Below are positions 9,291 to 18,328 of a stretch of 64,000 bases of DNA, in pieces. The position numbers were made by a program, and so were the translations under genes. A model generated the notes under the pieces. It searched no databases and was not told the DNA's origin. It saw nothing but the letters and a program-made list of their open reading frames with translations. Each line of letters starts with the position of its first letter. The stretch's first letter is position 1. Source of the stretch: Winkia neuii subsp. neuii DSM 8576 (lineage in GTDB: Bacteria > Actinomycetota > Actinomycetes > Actinomycetales > Actinomycetaceae); assembly GCF_000420405.1 (NCBI RefSeq), contig NZ_ATUW01000008.1:36423-100422 (forward strand), given 5' to 3'.

Positions 9291-10583
9291 CTAGATGCCC
9301 GAGAGCATCCCACAGATGCGCCCGTGCCATTGGTTAGCGGAAATGTCGGTAAGAGAGGCCACCTGATCTATAACCACGCGAAGTCTTTCAGCATCGTTTC
9401 CACTTCTACGCCAAGCATCCGCAAAGGGACGTTCAAGAAGTGAGGGACCACCTTCCAAAAGGGCATCGACGAGGTCGAAAAGCGTGGTCCGCTGGTTCAG
9501 GTAGACCGGTTCCATCTCGCGAGGAGCCATGACGTAATAGACCGCTATCCCCTTCAGAACCAGAATTTCAGCGGTTGTCTCGGCAGGTACTACCAAATCT
9601 GTCGCGTAACGGGTTAGCGGCCCTTGCCCAGCCGCTTCGCGAGTGGCGTCGTGGGCCGCTCCGCAAAAACGTCCAATGAGCTCAGAGGTCAAATCTTTAA
9701 GCGCCGCCTCGTCGTGGTAGGTCCAGTTAAAATCTCGCAGCCAGAAATTAGCGCCCAGTAGGCGGTCGAGAGCACTGGAGAGGGAGTCCTCGCTAATTTT
9801 GTTGCCATACCAGGTGCGGGTACAGTCGAAAATTTTTTGTTGCACATCGTAGTTGTATAGCTCTGAGAGCTTCGCCTTACCCATCGCAATTGCGTCTTCG
9901 ACGTCGTGTACCGAATAGGCTATGTCGTCAGACAGATCCATTATTTGCGCTTCCAAACAACGCTTGCCAGCAGGGGCTCCCTGCCGCACCCAATCGAAGG
10001 CGGCAACGTCGTCGGAATAGACACAATATTTGCGCTCCGACTTCTGCCGATCTGGGCCCTGCCCCCTCTGCCATGGATATTTGAGAACAGCATCCAGCGA
10101 TGCGCGAGTGAGGTTAACTCCTGCTGGTTGGCCAGCAGGGCCTATGACTTTTGGTTCGAGCCTGGTGAGAATCCGAAAAGTCTGCGCATTTCCTTCGAAA
10201 CCCCCACATTCGCCCGCGACCTGGTTGAGAGCCCGTTCGCCATTGTGCCCAAACGGCGGATGCCCTATGTCGTGACTGAGACAGGCAGCATCCACCACGT
10301 CTGGATCGCAGCCCAGCTCGCGTCCTAGAGTGCGCCCCACCTGGGCTACTTCGAGCGAATGGGTCAGGCGGTTGCGCGCAAAGTCTGAATTGACGGGCCC
10401 CATCACCTGAGTTTTCGCAGAAAGACGACGCAGTGCCGAAGAGTGCAATATACGCGCCCTGTCGCGTTCAAATTCGGTCCTAAGTTGAGATTTAGGAGGT
10501 TCTTCGACATGCCTTTGGCGATCTTTACTTGAGTAGGCCGATATGGCCAGAGCAGGTTCTTTTCCAGCGCGTGCGTCACTCAC
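9291..10583 (-). CDS. dgt: Deoxyguanosinetriphosphate triphosphohydrolase-like protein
   Basis: HD-domain enzyme that would hydrolyse dGTP or other dNTPs to the nucleoside and triphosphate. The signatures are RDRARILHSSALRRL, the first His in NRLTHSLEV (H75), the HD pair in CLSHDIGHPPFGHNGE (H104-D105) and a later DLSDDIAYSVHD. The start is uncertain. The frame is open to GTG at 10682, but the extra residues do not resemble the family. GTG at 10583 is the best in-frame choice and begins shortly before the family block YSSKDRQRHVEEPPK. Its ribosome binding site is weak (GGCAAG). Divergent from the GH13-like gene; dnaG follows 42 bp after its stop. Confidence 0.9.
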   Translation of the reverse strand: MSDARAGKEPALAISAYSSKDRQRHVEEPPKSQLRTEFERDRARILHSSALRRLSAKTQVMGPVNSDFARNRLTHSLEVAQVGRTLGRELGCDPDVVDAACLSHDIGHPPFGHNGERALNQVAGECGGFEGNAQTFRILTRLEPKVIGPAGQPAGVNLTRASLDAVLKYPWQRGQGPDRQKSERKYCVYSDDVAAFDWVRQGAPAGKRCLEAQIMDLSDDIAYSVHDVEDAIAMGKAKLSELYNYDVQQKIFDCTRTWYGNKISEDSLSSALDRLLGANFWLRDFNWTYHDEAALKDLTSELIGRFCGAAHDATREAAGQGPLTRYATDLVVPAETTAEILVLKGIAVYYVMAPREMEPVYLNQRTTLFDLVDALLEGGPSLLERPFADAWRRSGNDAERLRVVIDQVASLTDISANQWHGRICGMLSGI

Positions 10584-10691
10584 CTTGCCAGTGTATCTAT
10601 TCCGGACGTGTTCGCCCTCGTTAGAAACAAAAATTAGGCTATGTGGGAGCGTCCATTTTCTTTTTCGGGTGCATCGGGTCACAATGGATAG

Positions 10692-11942
10692 GTGAGTGTT
10701 CCGTTTTCCCTACCGGGTACTGTTTGTACCCACCGCATCCATCCCCCGACGAGGGGGACCCAGCCGTGGTGGCGCAACGGACTCATCTATGACTTCCGCG
10801 GATTTTTAGATAGCCAAGGCGTACAAGCTGCTACAGCCCATCTGCCCTGGGTAGCACATCTGGGGGCAACCGCCGTGGAATTGCGCCCCGCTTTTGTGCA
10901 ACTGGGGAAAGACCAATGCCTAAGGCAATTTGTCCAGGCCGCCCACAAAATCCACCTGAAAGTGATTGTTCGAGTTTCGGGCAATATCTACACCCACGAA
11001 CCGGTATCTAGCTCTAATCCAGCCTGCGCGCTTGGCTACGAGGCCCCCGACCCCATTCGCCACCTATCGGCTGCTCTAGAGGCCGGCGCAGATGGTATTG
11101 ACCTCGGCATGCTCGCCAACGACTCGTCAGCTCCCGAACTGTTTAGCTGGTACAGCGAATACATGCAAAATGCTCGCTCCGAGGTAACCACCTTTATTCC
11201 TCACGATGGACTACTGGCCGCAAGTGCTACAACTAATACGCAAGAGGGGCTTCAAGGTCTGCTGACAGCGGATTATTTGGATCAGGTGCGCGACGACGGT
11301 CTAATTCGGGTGGAATTCGAAGCAATAGACTTCCTCTCGACTATCGTCACTACCATTCGCGACCACAACACCTCAGGATCTGGTCTTGCCTGGTCAATAA
11401 CTCCCCCCTCTACCAAACGGTGGCGCCTGGGAGTATTCGACGACCTGGCCTGGTACAAGCCTGAACACGACTCCATCTCAGAAAGAATCCGGGCGGTAAC
11501 CTCCCTAGTACTAGCCCTGCCCGGATGCGTGTACATGCGTTCCGGCGAGGAAACAGCCAAACCGGAACTAATTACTCCCGAATTTTCCCCCGAAGTAGCG
11601 GCAGAATCGACAAAACTAATTCAGGACACCACCTCAGAATGCGAACTCCAAGCCGAAGATTCGTCCTCGGCATTTTCGACTGCCGTGCAGGCAAGTTCGC
11701 TGCGCAGGCACTACCAGCTAGGGGAATCGTCATGGTCGTGGGTCGAGGCCGAAGCCTACCCCCGCAACCAGGTGCTCGTTGCTACGTCGGGATCGCTAGT
11801 TACGGTATTTAACACCTCGAACACCACCCAGTACATTCCGCAGTCAATGCGCCGGGTACACGTATCTGCTCCCTCCGGCGTAGAGGCAATACCGTCAGTA
11901 GAACCGGGCAGCTGCGCCTGGTTCCGACCTGTCTCGGCCTAG
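10692..11942 (+). CDS. Degenerate GH13 alpha-glucosidase-like protein, probably non-catalytic
   Basis: A 416-residue cytosolic protein recognisable as a GH13 barrel. WWRNGLIYDFRGF near residue 26 corresponds to the WWR..VIYQIYPRSF block, HLPWVAHLGATAVELRP to the second strand, and LVLALPGCVYMRSGEE to the late barrel motif of alpha-glucosidases and trehalose synthases. A small C-terminal beta-domain follows (VLVATSGSLVTVFN). The catalytic signatures are missing: DLVPNHT is replaced by VRVSGNIYT, GFRIDVA by GADGIDLGM (the arginine is gone), and no final NHD is seen. At about 400 residues it is also shorter than active members. Starts at GTG 10692 without a strong ribosome binding site. Its stop shares CTAG with dusB. 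Function unknown; possibly a sugar-binding or regulatory pseudoenzyme. Confidence 0.7.
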   Translation: MSVPFSLPGTVCTHRIHPPTRGTQPWWRNGLIYDFRGFLDSQGVQAATAHLPWVAHLGATAVELRPAFVQLGKDQCLRQFVQAAHKIHLKVIVRVSGNIYTHEPVSSSNPACALGYEAPDPIRHLSAALEAGADGIDLGMLANDSSAPELFSWYSEYMQNARSEVTTFIPHDGLLAASATTNTQEGLQGLLTADYLDQVRDDGLIRVEFEAIDFLSTIVTTIRDHNTSGSGLAWSITPPSTKRWRLGVFDDLAWYKPEHDSISERIRAVTSLVLALPGCVYMRSGEETAKPELITPEFSPEVAAESTKLIQDTTSECELQAEDSSSAFSTAVQASSLRRHYQLGESSWSWVEAEAYPRNQVLVATSGSLVTVFNTSNTTQYIPQSMRRVHVSAPSGVEAIPSVEPGSCAWFRPVSA

Positions 11943-13147
11943 CCCCCATCCGCAACGCGGGACTCGGCCTCGGCAACCATGCGCATTTGAGAGGGCGAAA
12001 GCTCCCTGGAGTCCAACCACCCTTCGGGCAGGTGAGGCCGCTTAGGTTTGCCCTTTCGGCCCCGCGCTCCACTAGCAGCCGCCGGATACTCCTGATCCAG
12101 ATCTAGCCCGCTCAGCAGATTATCCAGTTCGCCAACTGTGGACACTAGGTTTAGATCGTGCCTGAGCTGGCCACCAACTGAAAATCCGCGCATATACCAG
12201 CCAACGTGTTTGCGCATCTCGCGCATAGCACGCTCCTCGTTGCCACTCCACTCACTCATGAAAGTGGCATGATCCAGTAGAATTTGGCGCACCTGCCCAA
12301 GAGAAGGACGAACCCGCTTCGAAGAACCGGCAAGAGCATAGACGATATCAGCAAATATCCAGGGACGGCCCTGCGCGCCGCGGCCAACTACTACCCCGTC
12401 GCAGCCTGTTTTAGCCATCATCTGTACCGCATCAGTACCACTAAAAATATCCCCGTTGCCGAAAGTAGGGATGGTCATTTTTGCCTTGAGCTCGCCAATC
12501 AAATCCCAGTTGGCATGCCCGGAATAGTATTCAGCCGTAGAGCGGGCATGCAAAGTCACCGCAGCGCAGCCCGCATCTTGGGCGATCTTTGCCGCGTCAA
12601 AAATAGTTTGGTGCTCAGAGTCTATGCCGGTGCGCATTTTTACAGTCAGCGGAACATTCCCCGGACCCGCCTCGCGATCCAGAGCTTTGCGAGTACGTTC
12701 CAAAATGTCACGTAGCAGCCCAAGTTTCCACGGCAAGGCTGATCCTCCACCCTTGCGAGTTACCTTGGGAACTGGACAACCGAAATTTAGATCTATATGC
12801 TCAGCTGCCCCACAGGCGACTGCTTTAGCTGCCGCTGCCGCAGTAGTAGCTGGGTCTACTCCATAAAACTGGACTGACTTTACCGGATCGGTAGGATCCG
12901 GTTTGATCATGTCTAGTGTACGAGCATTGCCCTCGACCAGTGCCCGGGCAGTGATCATCTCGGTTACATATAGCCCCGCAGGTGCCCTGCCTTTCCCGCC
13001 AGCAGAGCAAAACCCCAAATCCTCGAGCGCATTTTGGGCGAAGCTGCGGCAGATACGCCTAAATGGGACATCAGTCACGCCCGCCATGGGGGCCAGCATC
13101 ATTGGCACTCCCAAGGCGAGGGGACCGATCTTAACTTCCTTTAGCAA
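11939..13147 (-). CDS. dusB: tRNA-dihydrouridine synthase DusB-like
   Basis: FMN enzyme that reduces specific uridines in the tRNA D-loop. The 402-residue protein has the barrel start [19 protein letters not shown], the catalytic cysteine in [31 protein letters not shown] and the FMN phosphate loop [16 protein letters not shown]. The C-terminal helical domain and a basic tail complete it. The start appears to be TTG at 13147, overlapping the glyQS stop by 7 bp; the next ATG would remove the first beta-strand. Which uridine is modified cannot be told from sequence. Confidence 0.92.
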   Translation of the reverse strand: MLKEVKIGPLALGVPMMLAPMAGVTDVPFRRICRSFAQNALEDLGFCSAGGKGRAPAGLYVTEMITARALVEGNARTLDMIKPDPTDPVKSVQFYGVDPATTAAAAAKAVACGAAEHIDLNFGCPVPKVTRKGGGSALPWKLGLLRDILERTRKALDREAGPGNVPLTVKMRTGIDSEHQTIFDAAKIAQDAGCAAVTLHARSTAEYYSGHANWDLIGELKAKMTIPTFGNGDIFSGTDAVQMMAKTGCDGVVVGRGAQGRPWIFADIVYALAGSSKRVRPSLGQVRQILLDHATFMSEWSGNEERAMREMRKHVGWYMRGFSVGGQLRHDLNLVSTVGELDNLLSGLDLDQEYPAAASGARGRKGKPKRPHLPEGWLDSRELSPSQMRMVAEAESRVADGG

Positions 13148-14523
13148 ATGCCGATCTTGTCTAGTAGATAGTTCTTGACCTGGTCAATTGCGATGCGATC
13201 TTGAGCCATGGTGTCGCGGTCGCGAACCGTAACTTGCCCGTCCTCGAGCGAATCAAAATCGTAGGTAATGCAGTACGGGGTACCTATTTCGTCCTGACGA
13301 CGGTAACGGCGGCCCACCGCTCCAGAATCGTCAAAGTCTACGTTCCAGATGCTGCGCAATTCCTTCGCGAGAGCGCGAGCCGGCTCACCCAGTTCGGGCT
13401 TCTTAGACAGAGGCAGCACAGCGGCCTTTACCGGGGCTAGCCTGGGATCTAGGCGCAACAGGGTGCGCTTGTCTACCCCGCCCTTGGTGTTTGGAGCTTC
13501 ATCCTGTGTGTATGCCTCCACCAGGAAAGCCATGAGAGAACGGGTTAGCCCCGCAGACGGCTCAATTACATAGGGAGTCCAACGCTTGTCGTTGGCCTGG
13601 TCGTAATAGTCGAGCTTGGAGCCGGAAGCCTTGGCGTGTGTAGAGAGGTCGTAGTCGGTGCGGTTTGCAATACCTTCTAGCTCGCCCCACTTCGAGTTCT
13701 GGAACCCGAAGGCAAATTCGATGTCTACGGTGCGCTTGGAGTAATGCGAAAGCTTTTCCTTCGGATGTTCGTACAGACGCAGATTTTCCTCGGAGATTCC
13801 CAGGTCTGTATACCAGGACCAACGCTGGTCTATCCAGTACTGGTGCCACTGCTCGTCCGTGCCAGGCTCCACAAAGAATTCGAGCTCCATCTGTTCAAAT
13901 TCGCGGGTGCGGAAAATGAAATTACCAGGGGTAATTTCGTTCCGGAACGACTTACCGATCTGGGCTATGCCAAACGGCGGTTTCTTACGAGCAGACGACA
14001 TTACGTTGGCAAAGTTGACGAAAATTCCCTGAGCAGTCTCGGGACGCAAGTAGTGCAAACCCGATTCGTCGTCCACCGGCCCCAGATAAGTCTTTAGCAA
14101 GCCAGAAAACGCCTTTGGCTCTGTCCACTTACCGCGGTTTCCACAATTAGGACAAGCGAGGCTGGCAATGTCTACCTGATCTTCACTGATGCCCTTCTTC
14201 TGGGCATATTCTTCAACCAACTGATCTTCGCGCAGGCGTTTGTGGCAAGCCTGGCATTCGATGAGGGGATCTGTGAAGGCCTTTACGTGCCCGGAAGCTT
14301 CCCAAACCTGGCGAGGCAAGATTACCGAAGAATCCAGCCCGGCAACGTCGTCGCGCTCGCGCACGATACGCCCCCACCAAGCCTTCTTGATGTTTTCTTT
14401 CAGTTCCACGCCCAGTGGACCGTAGTCCCAGGCAGACCGGGTGCCGCCGTATATTTCACCGCACGGGAAAACGAATCCGCGCCGCTTTGCTAACGAAATT
14501 ACCGAATCTAGGCGAGATGCCAC
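13141..14523 (-). CDS. glyS: Glycine--tRNA ligase (single-chain type)
   Basis: Class II aminoacyl-tRNA synthetase charging tRNA-Gly. The 460-residue protein has the bacterial/eukaryote-like single-subunit organisation: [13 protein letters not shown] near the N-terminus, a four-cysteine insertion (CQACHKRLR…CPNCGNRG) and motif 2 ([25 protein letters not shown]). Motif 3 ([12 protein letters not shown]) and the anticodon-binding domain ([16 protein letters not shown] to the end) follow. It starts with GTG at 14523 after AAGGAG. dusB overlaps its 3' end. No T-box is seen upstream. Confidence 0.96.
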   Translation of the reverse strand: MASRLDSVISLAKRRGFVFPCGEIYGGTRSAWDYGPLGVELKENIKKAWWGRIVRERDDVAGLDSSVILPRQVWEASGHVKAFTDPLIECQACHKRLREDQLVEEYAQKKGISEDQVDIASLACPNCGNRGKWTEPKAFSGLLKTYLGPVDDESGLHYLRPETAQGIFVNFANVMSSARKKPPFGIAQIGKSFRNEITPGNFIFRTREFEQMELEFFVEPGTDEQWHQYWIDQRWSWYTDLGISEENLRLYEHPKEKLSHYSKRTVDIEFAFGFQNSKWGELEGIANRTDYDLSTHAKASGSKLDYYDQANDKRWTPYVIEPSAGLTRSLMAFLVEAYTQDEAPNTKGGVDKRTLLRLDPRLAPVKAAVLPLSKKPELGEPARALAKELRSIWNVDFDDSGAVGRRYRRQDEIGTPYCITYDFDSLEDGQVTVRDRDTMAQDRIAIDQVKNYLLDKIGIC

Positions 14524-14574
14524 GTTGACTCCTTATTGTTGGCGCACCTGGCTGGTGCGTGAACCGTCTGGTCC

Positions 14575-14604
14575 AGTCTACCTAGAAGCCCCACGCGGTC
14601 CTAA
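14575..14604 (-). promoter_or_regulatory. Possible glyS promoter
   Basis: TTAGGA (14604-14599) and TAGACT (14580-14575) on the minus strand with an 18-bp spacer, about 50 bp before the glyS start. Between promoter and start is a small stem-loop (CGCACC/GGTGCG). Motif match only. Confidence 0.35.
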
Positions 14605-14610
14605 CCGAAG

Positions 14611-15489
14611 CTAGCCCTTCACCGAACCCGCGGTAAGACCCGATACGATGTACTTTTGCAAGAACAAGAACAATACGATCACCGGAATTGCGGCAATTAC
14701 GGCTCCCGCAGCAAACTGCCCCCACGGCGCCGTGCGTTCGTCGGCCGACCATTGGAACAACCCCACGGCCAGCGTGAGTTTGGATTCGTCTTGCAAAACG
14801 ACCCTAGCTATGACGAAGTCACCGAAGGTAGCCACGAACGAAAGTAACCCCACAACTGCTAGCACCGGGGTTACCAGGCGCATGATTATGCCCCAAAATA
14901 TTTGGGCATGGGAAGCCCCATCGATGCGGGCAGCCTCGTCTAAGGAAGTGGGAATAGTATTGAAAAACCCGTACATCAAGAACGTATTAGAACCGAGCGC
15001 TCCTCCCAGGTAGACGCAGATGAGCGTAAGTAGCGAATTTAGGCCGAGGGCGGGAAAAACCTCCCCTATAGCCAAAAGCAACAGGTAGATGGCCACGAAA
15101 GCGAGCATCTGGGGGAACATCTGAACCAGCAGCAGAAAAGTCAGTGTTGCCCTGCGCCCTCGAAATCTAAAACGCGAGAAAGCGTAGGCCGCGCACGCCC
15201 CCATTAGTACGGCGCCAACAGCAGTCACTGAAGAAACGAAAAGCGAATTGAGTGCCCAAGTCCAAAATTTGGTTTTTCCTAGGGCAGCGAAATTCGCCAG
15301 AGAGAAAGATGCGAATAGGTTGTTCGACCCTGTTAGCGTCGCATGCTCTTGCAGCGCGGTAGAAAGCACGTAAAGCAGGGGCAAAAGACAGTAGATGATG
15401 ACGAGAAGAGCCAGCAGGTGTTTCCACCCAACCTGTTTCAGCCAAGTCCCGAATCTCTTTTTAGACCTACCCAGAGTATTAGTACTCAA
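14611..15489 (-). CDS. malG: Maltose-type ABC transporter permease MalG
   Basis: One of two membrane subunits of a carbohydrate importer. The 292-residue protein has about six membrane segments and the EAA loop DEAARIDGASHAQIFWGIIM (contact to the ATPase) near residues 190-210. The family ends characteristically, as here, with YIVSGLTAGSVKG. The start is TTG at 15489, placed 9 nt after GGAGG and 1 bp after the malF stop. The match to MalG, including its C-terminal tail, favours maltose/maltodextrin, but the substrate is inferred. Confidence 0.9.
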   Translation of the reverse strand: MSTNTLGRSKKRFGTWLKQVGWKHLLALLVIIYCLLPLLYVLSTALQEHATLTGSNNLFASFSLANFAALGKTKFWTWALNSLFVSSVTAVGAVLMGACAAYAFSRFRFRGRRATLTFLLLVQMFPQMLAFVAIYLLLLAIGEVFPALGLNSLLTLICVYLGGALGSNTFLMYGFFNTIPTSLDEAARIDGASHAQIFWGIIMRLVTPVLAVVGLLSFVATFGDFVIARVVLQDESKLTLAVGLFQWSADERTAPWGQFAAGAVIAAIPVIVLFLFLQKYIVSGLTAGSVKG

Positions 15490-15490
15490 T

Positions 15491-17014
15491 TTATATTTCC
15501 TCCAGCGTCCTAGTCCGCCTAAACGAAATCCAGGCGATCAACCCCACGATTACGAAGATGACCAACGACATCGCCGAGGCCAAGCCGTAGTTCTTTGCCC
15601 CCGAGTCAAAAGCAACCGTGTATACAAACGAAATTAGAATGTCGGTCTCGCCCACACCGAGCGGATTGCCAGGATACTGAGGTCCCCCGCCGGTGAGCAT
15701 ATAGATCAGAGCGAAGTTGTTGAAATTGAATGCAAAAGAAGAGATTAACAGCGGCGTCGTGGCGACGAGGACGAGCGGCAGCGTTATAGATCTGAGCCTG
15801 CGCCACCATCCTGCCCCATCGATGCGCGCTGCCTCCATTACGTCCTCGGGAAGCGCCTGCAACGCGCCCGTGCACACAAGGAACATGTAGGGAAATCCCA
15901 ACCACAAGTTGACCCCCAAAATGGCGAGTTTTGCTAGCGTCCCATCGCTCAGCCAAGGAATAGAAGCTCCGTGCAAAAGCACCGTGTTTACAAAACCAAA
16001 TTTCTGGTTCAACATCCCCTTCCAAACCAGTGCCGCCAAAAACCCTGGGAACGCATAGGGCAAAATGAACAGTGAGCGGTAGATCTTGCGCCCGCGCACG
16101 CGTTTATCGTTATATATCAGGGCCAGTATCAATCCGAAGGCGAAGGTTGAGGCAACCGAGCAGATCGCGAAAACAAAGGTCCACAAAAGTGATTTGAAAA
16201 ACGGGACCCCTATCTCGGTTCCAGTAACCATATCTTTGAAGTTTTTAGCCCCTACCGCAACCCTCCAGCCTGGCGTGAGAGAAGTTCCATCTGAGGCAGT
16301 GAATTGGCCCTGCTCGGTTTCTTTGTATACTTTGCCCGTTTGAGTATCAGTCATAGTGTGACGACCCGGGTCGTACTTTATGGTCGATTGGGCGATATAG
16401 GCACTTTCGCCGTCTTCGGTGCGCCAGGCGCCTTTTTCTTGAGCAGGTACTCGCAGCTGACTAATTTTTACCTGGTCGGAAACTACCTGAGCGAAATTAG
16501 CGACCTTCCAATTGGGGACCGAAACAATTTCGTTTCCCTTCACCTTAGCTCCGGGAACTGGTTCCATTTTTGCTCCGTCCTCGCCAACGTAGACAGTGCC
16601 ATCTTTTACAATAGCTAATCCAGTTTTCCCCAAAGAAGTAACTACCTTTGCTGGCACCTTGGGACTAATGCGTGTTTCGTATTTAGCGACGATCGCAGAA
16701 ACCGCATCGTCTTTGGAAGAATTGTGCCCACTGCCGTAGTTAGTGAACGCGATGTAGCCGGTGTACACCATCACAAAGAGCTGGAATATTAGTAAGAACA
16801 CCATTCCGGGAAGCAAATATTTCCCAGGCAAAGCCCGTTTGGAAAAATAAACGGCATCTATTATGAGCAACGAAACAAGGACTGCAACAAACAGATATAC
16901 GGAGCCGGCCGCCCAGCAGGCAAATAGGCAGTAGAGGCCGAAAGCATTGAGAGCTGCCATTAGCGCTAGCTTGACCATTGTCCCCGCGCTAAAGCGCACT
17001 GAATTGGAGCGCAT
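15491..17014 (-). CDS. malF: Maltose-type ABC transporter permease MalF
   Basis: Partner permease of MalG. At 507 residues it is larger than most sugar permeases because an extracytoplasmic domain of about 170 residues (roughly 80-250) lies between early membrane segments, like the P2 loop of enteric MalF that contacts the binding protein. The EAA loop is MEAARIDGAGWWRRLRSITL near residue 385. ATG at 17014 directly follows the malE stop. The P2-like domain supports a MalEFG-type maltodextrin importer. No malK-like ATPase gene lies in the window, so a shared ATPase elsewhere is likely. Confidence 0.9.
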   Translation of the reverse strand: MRSNSVRFSAGTMVKLALMAALNAFGLYCLFACWAAGSVYLFVAVLVSLLIIDAVYFSKRALPGKYLLPGMVFLLIFQLFVMVYTGYIAFTNYGSGHNSSKDDAVSAIVAKYETRISPKVPAKVVTSLGKTGLAIVKDGTVYVGEDGAKMEPVPGAKVKGNEIVSVPNWKVANFAQVVSDQVKISQLRVPAQEKGAWRTEDGESAYIAQSTIKYDPGRHTMTDTQTGKVYKETEQGQFTASDGTSLTPGWRVAVGAKNFKDMVTGTEIGVPFFKSLLWTFVFAICSVASTFAFGLILALIYNDKRVRGRKIYRSLFILPYAFPGFLAALVWKGMLNQKFGFVNTVLLHGASIPWLSDGTLAKLAILGVNLWLGFPYMFLVCTGALQALPEDVMEAARIDGAGWWRRLRSITLPLVLVATTPLLISSFAFNFNNFALIYMLTGGGPQYPGNPLGVGETDILISFVYTVAFDSGAKNYGLASAMSLVIFVIVGLIAWISFRRTRTLEEI

Positions 17015-18205
17015 TTACTTGGCCTCCATTTCGTTTCGGATGTTCGCAATCATCTTCTGCCAGCCCTGGTCGGGATCTTGCTTTCCTGTAAGAATATTTA
17101 GTTCGGTAGCTCCCCAGAATTTCCACACAGATCCCATCTGGGGCAGCGCCGGCATTGGGGCTGCCCCCTTTCCTGCTGCCAAGAATCCCTTGAGCACGGG
17201 GTCGGTCATATTCTGAGCAATCTGCTTTTGTGCCGGCACCCGAGGATCAACCTCAAAGAGTTTTTGCTGGCCCCTCTTTGAGGCAACATAGTCGAAAAAC
17301 TTGCGCACCAAGATTGGATTAGAGGTTTTATTGGAAGCAAAGAAGACCTGCACCCCAAGGAACGGGGCCGCTTTTTGCCCGCCAGCGGACGGAATGGGCA
17401 GAACTGTTATGTGCCGGCCTGCCTGCTTGTATGCCGAGGTATTCCACGGTCCAGTAACTTGAAAAGCTACCTTGCCGTCAAGAAAAAGTTGCTTTGATTT
17501 ATCGCCTGTAATGTGAGCATCTATAGACCCGTTTTTCCCTTGCTCCGCTAGCCAATGGGCGAACTTGCTGCCTCCCTCGGAGCCCATCCCCAATTCAGTG
17601 GTATAGCCGAATTTGTCGGACTTGAATACCGGGGCCCCAAAGGAATTTTGGAAGGGATACATATGGTAAGGGTCGCCTAGTTCGGGATCCTGATCGATGA
17701 CGAACGGATATTCTGCCCCACTTGCCCTACCAGCTTCAATCATTTCCGCAAACGTTTTTGGTTCTGCTTTAGTCAGTTCGTCGTTGCGGACCAGCCCCAG
17801 ATTTTCACTCGCGTACGGCACGCCGTAGATCTTGCCATCGTAGGTAACCGCTTTTATGGTCTCGGGACGGAATCCCTCTGTGGGAATATCTACTGGATTT
17901 ACCACACCATTTTCAACCAGCTTGCCGAGACCATCGTGGGCGGTGACAATCAAATCTGGCCCCTTCCCTGAAGGGACCTGCTGAACAAAGTCGTCGGTAA
18001 CCGCATCGCCCTCGCGCATAACCACGTTGATCTTTATTTGCTCCTGGCTTTCAAAATCTGCCGCCAGCTTTTTCATCGCTTCGAAACGCACACCATCGGT
18101 CCACAGCGTTAGAGGACCATAGCTAGCCGACGTTGCAGCATCGCTACATCCGGCGAGCGCGAGCATAGTTGTAACTACAAAGGCCAAAAAAACGCGTTTG
18201 CGCAT
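17015..18205 (-). CDS. malE: Maltose/maltodextrin-binding lipoprotein MalE-like
   Basis: Substrate-binding lipoprotein of the MalEFG importer, 396 residues. The N-terminus MRKRVFLAFVVTTMLALAGC is a lipoprotein signal with lipobox LAGC (cysteine 20). The mature part starts PLTLWTDGVRFEAMKKLAADF and contains GKGPDLIVTAHDGLGKL and GPWNTSAY, matching family 1 extracellular solute-binding proteins close to MalE. ATG at 18205 is preceded by GAAGGAA. It is the first gene of malE-malF-malG. A TATAGT hexamer (18279-18274) on the minus strand could serve its promoter, with a -35 region reaching the Zur-type palindrome of znuA. Confidence 0.9.
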   Translation of the reverse strand: MRKRVFLAFVVTTMLALAGCSDAATSASYGPLTLWTDGVRFEAMKKLAADFESQEQIKINVVMREGDAVTDDFVQQVPSGKGPDLIVTAHDGLGKLVENGVVNPVDIPTEGFRPETIKAVTYDGKIYGVPYASENLGLVRNDELTKAEPKTFAEMIEAGRASGAEYPFVIDQDPELGDPYHMYPFQNSFGAPVFKSDKFGYTTELGMGSEGGSKFAHWLAEQGKNGSIDAHITGDKSKQLFLDGKVAFQVTGPWNTSAYKQAGRHITVLPIPSAGGQKAAPFLGVQVFFASNKTSNPILVRKFFDYVASKRGQQKLFEVDPRVPAQKQIAQNMTDPVLKGFLAAGKGAAPMPALPQMGSVWKFWGATELNILTGKQDPDQGWQKMIANIRNEMEAK

Positions 18206-18293
18206 GCGGTTCCTTCGTCTCTGAATGAACTTTTACATAGACACTCTACTCCGGAACTACCAGGGTGAGGAGAACTATAGAAAACCTACATTG

Positions 18294-18322
18294 TTGACAA
18301 CCGTTTTCATTACTCTTAATCT
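18294..18322 (+). promoter_or_regulatory. znuA promoter with overlapping Zur-type palindrome
   Basis: TTGACA (18294-18299) and TAATCT (18317-18322) are 17 bp apart, and the ATG of znuA lies 6 bp further on, so the transcript is probably leaderless. The 15-bp imperfect palindrome TGACAAC-C-GTTTTCA (18295-18309, 6 of 7 arm positions matching) covers the -35 box and resembles actinobacterial Zur boxes. A Fur-family regulator encoded in the same operon fits metal-dependent repression. The same palindrome overlaps the likely -35 region of divergent malE. Confidence 0.6.
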
Positions 18323-18328
18323 GCAGAC

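Noticed and set aside
10692..11942. Active alpha-glucosidase or trehalose synthase
   Set aside because: All three catalytic signature blocks are missing or changed and the length is short.
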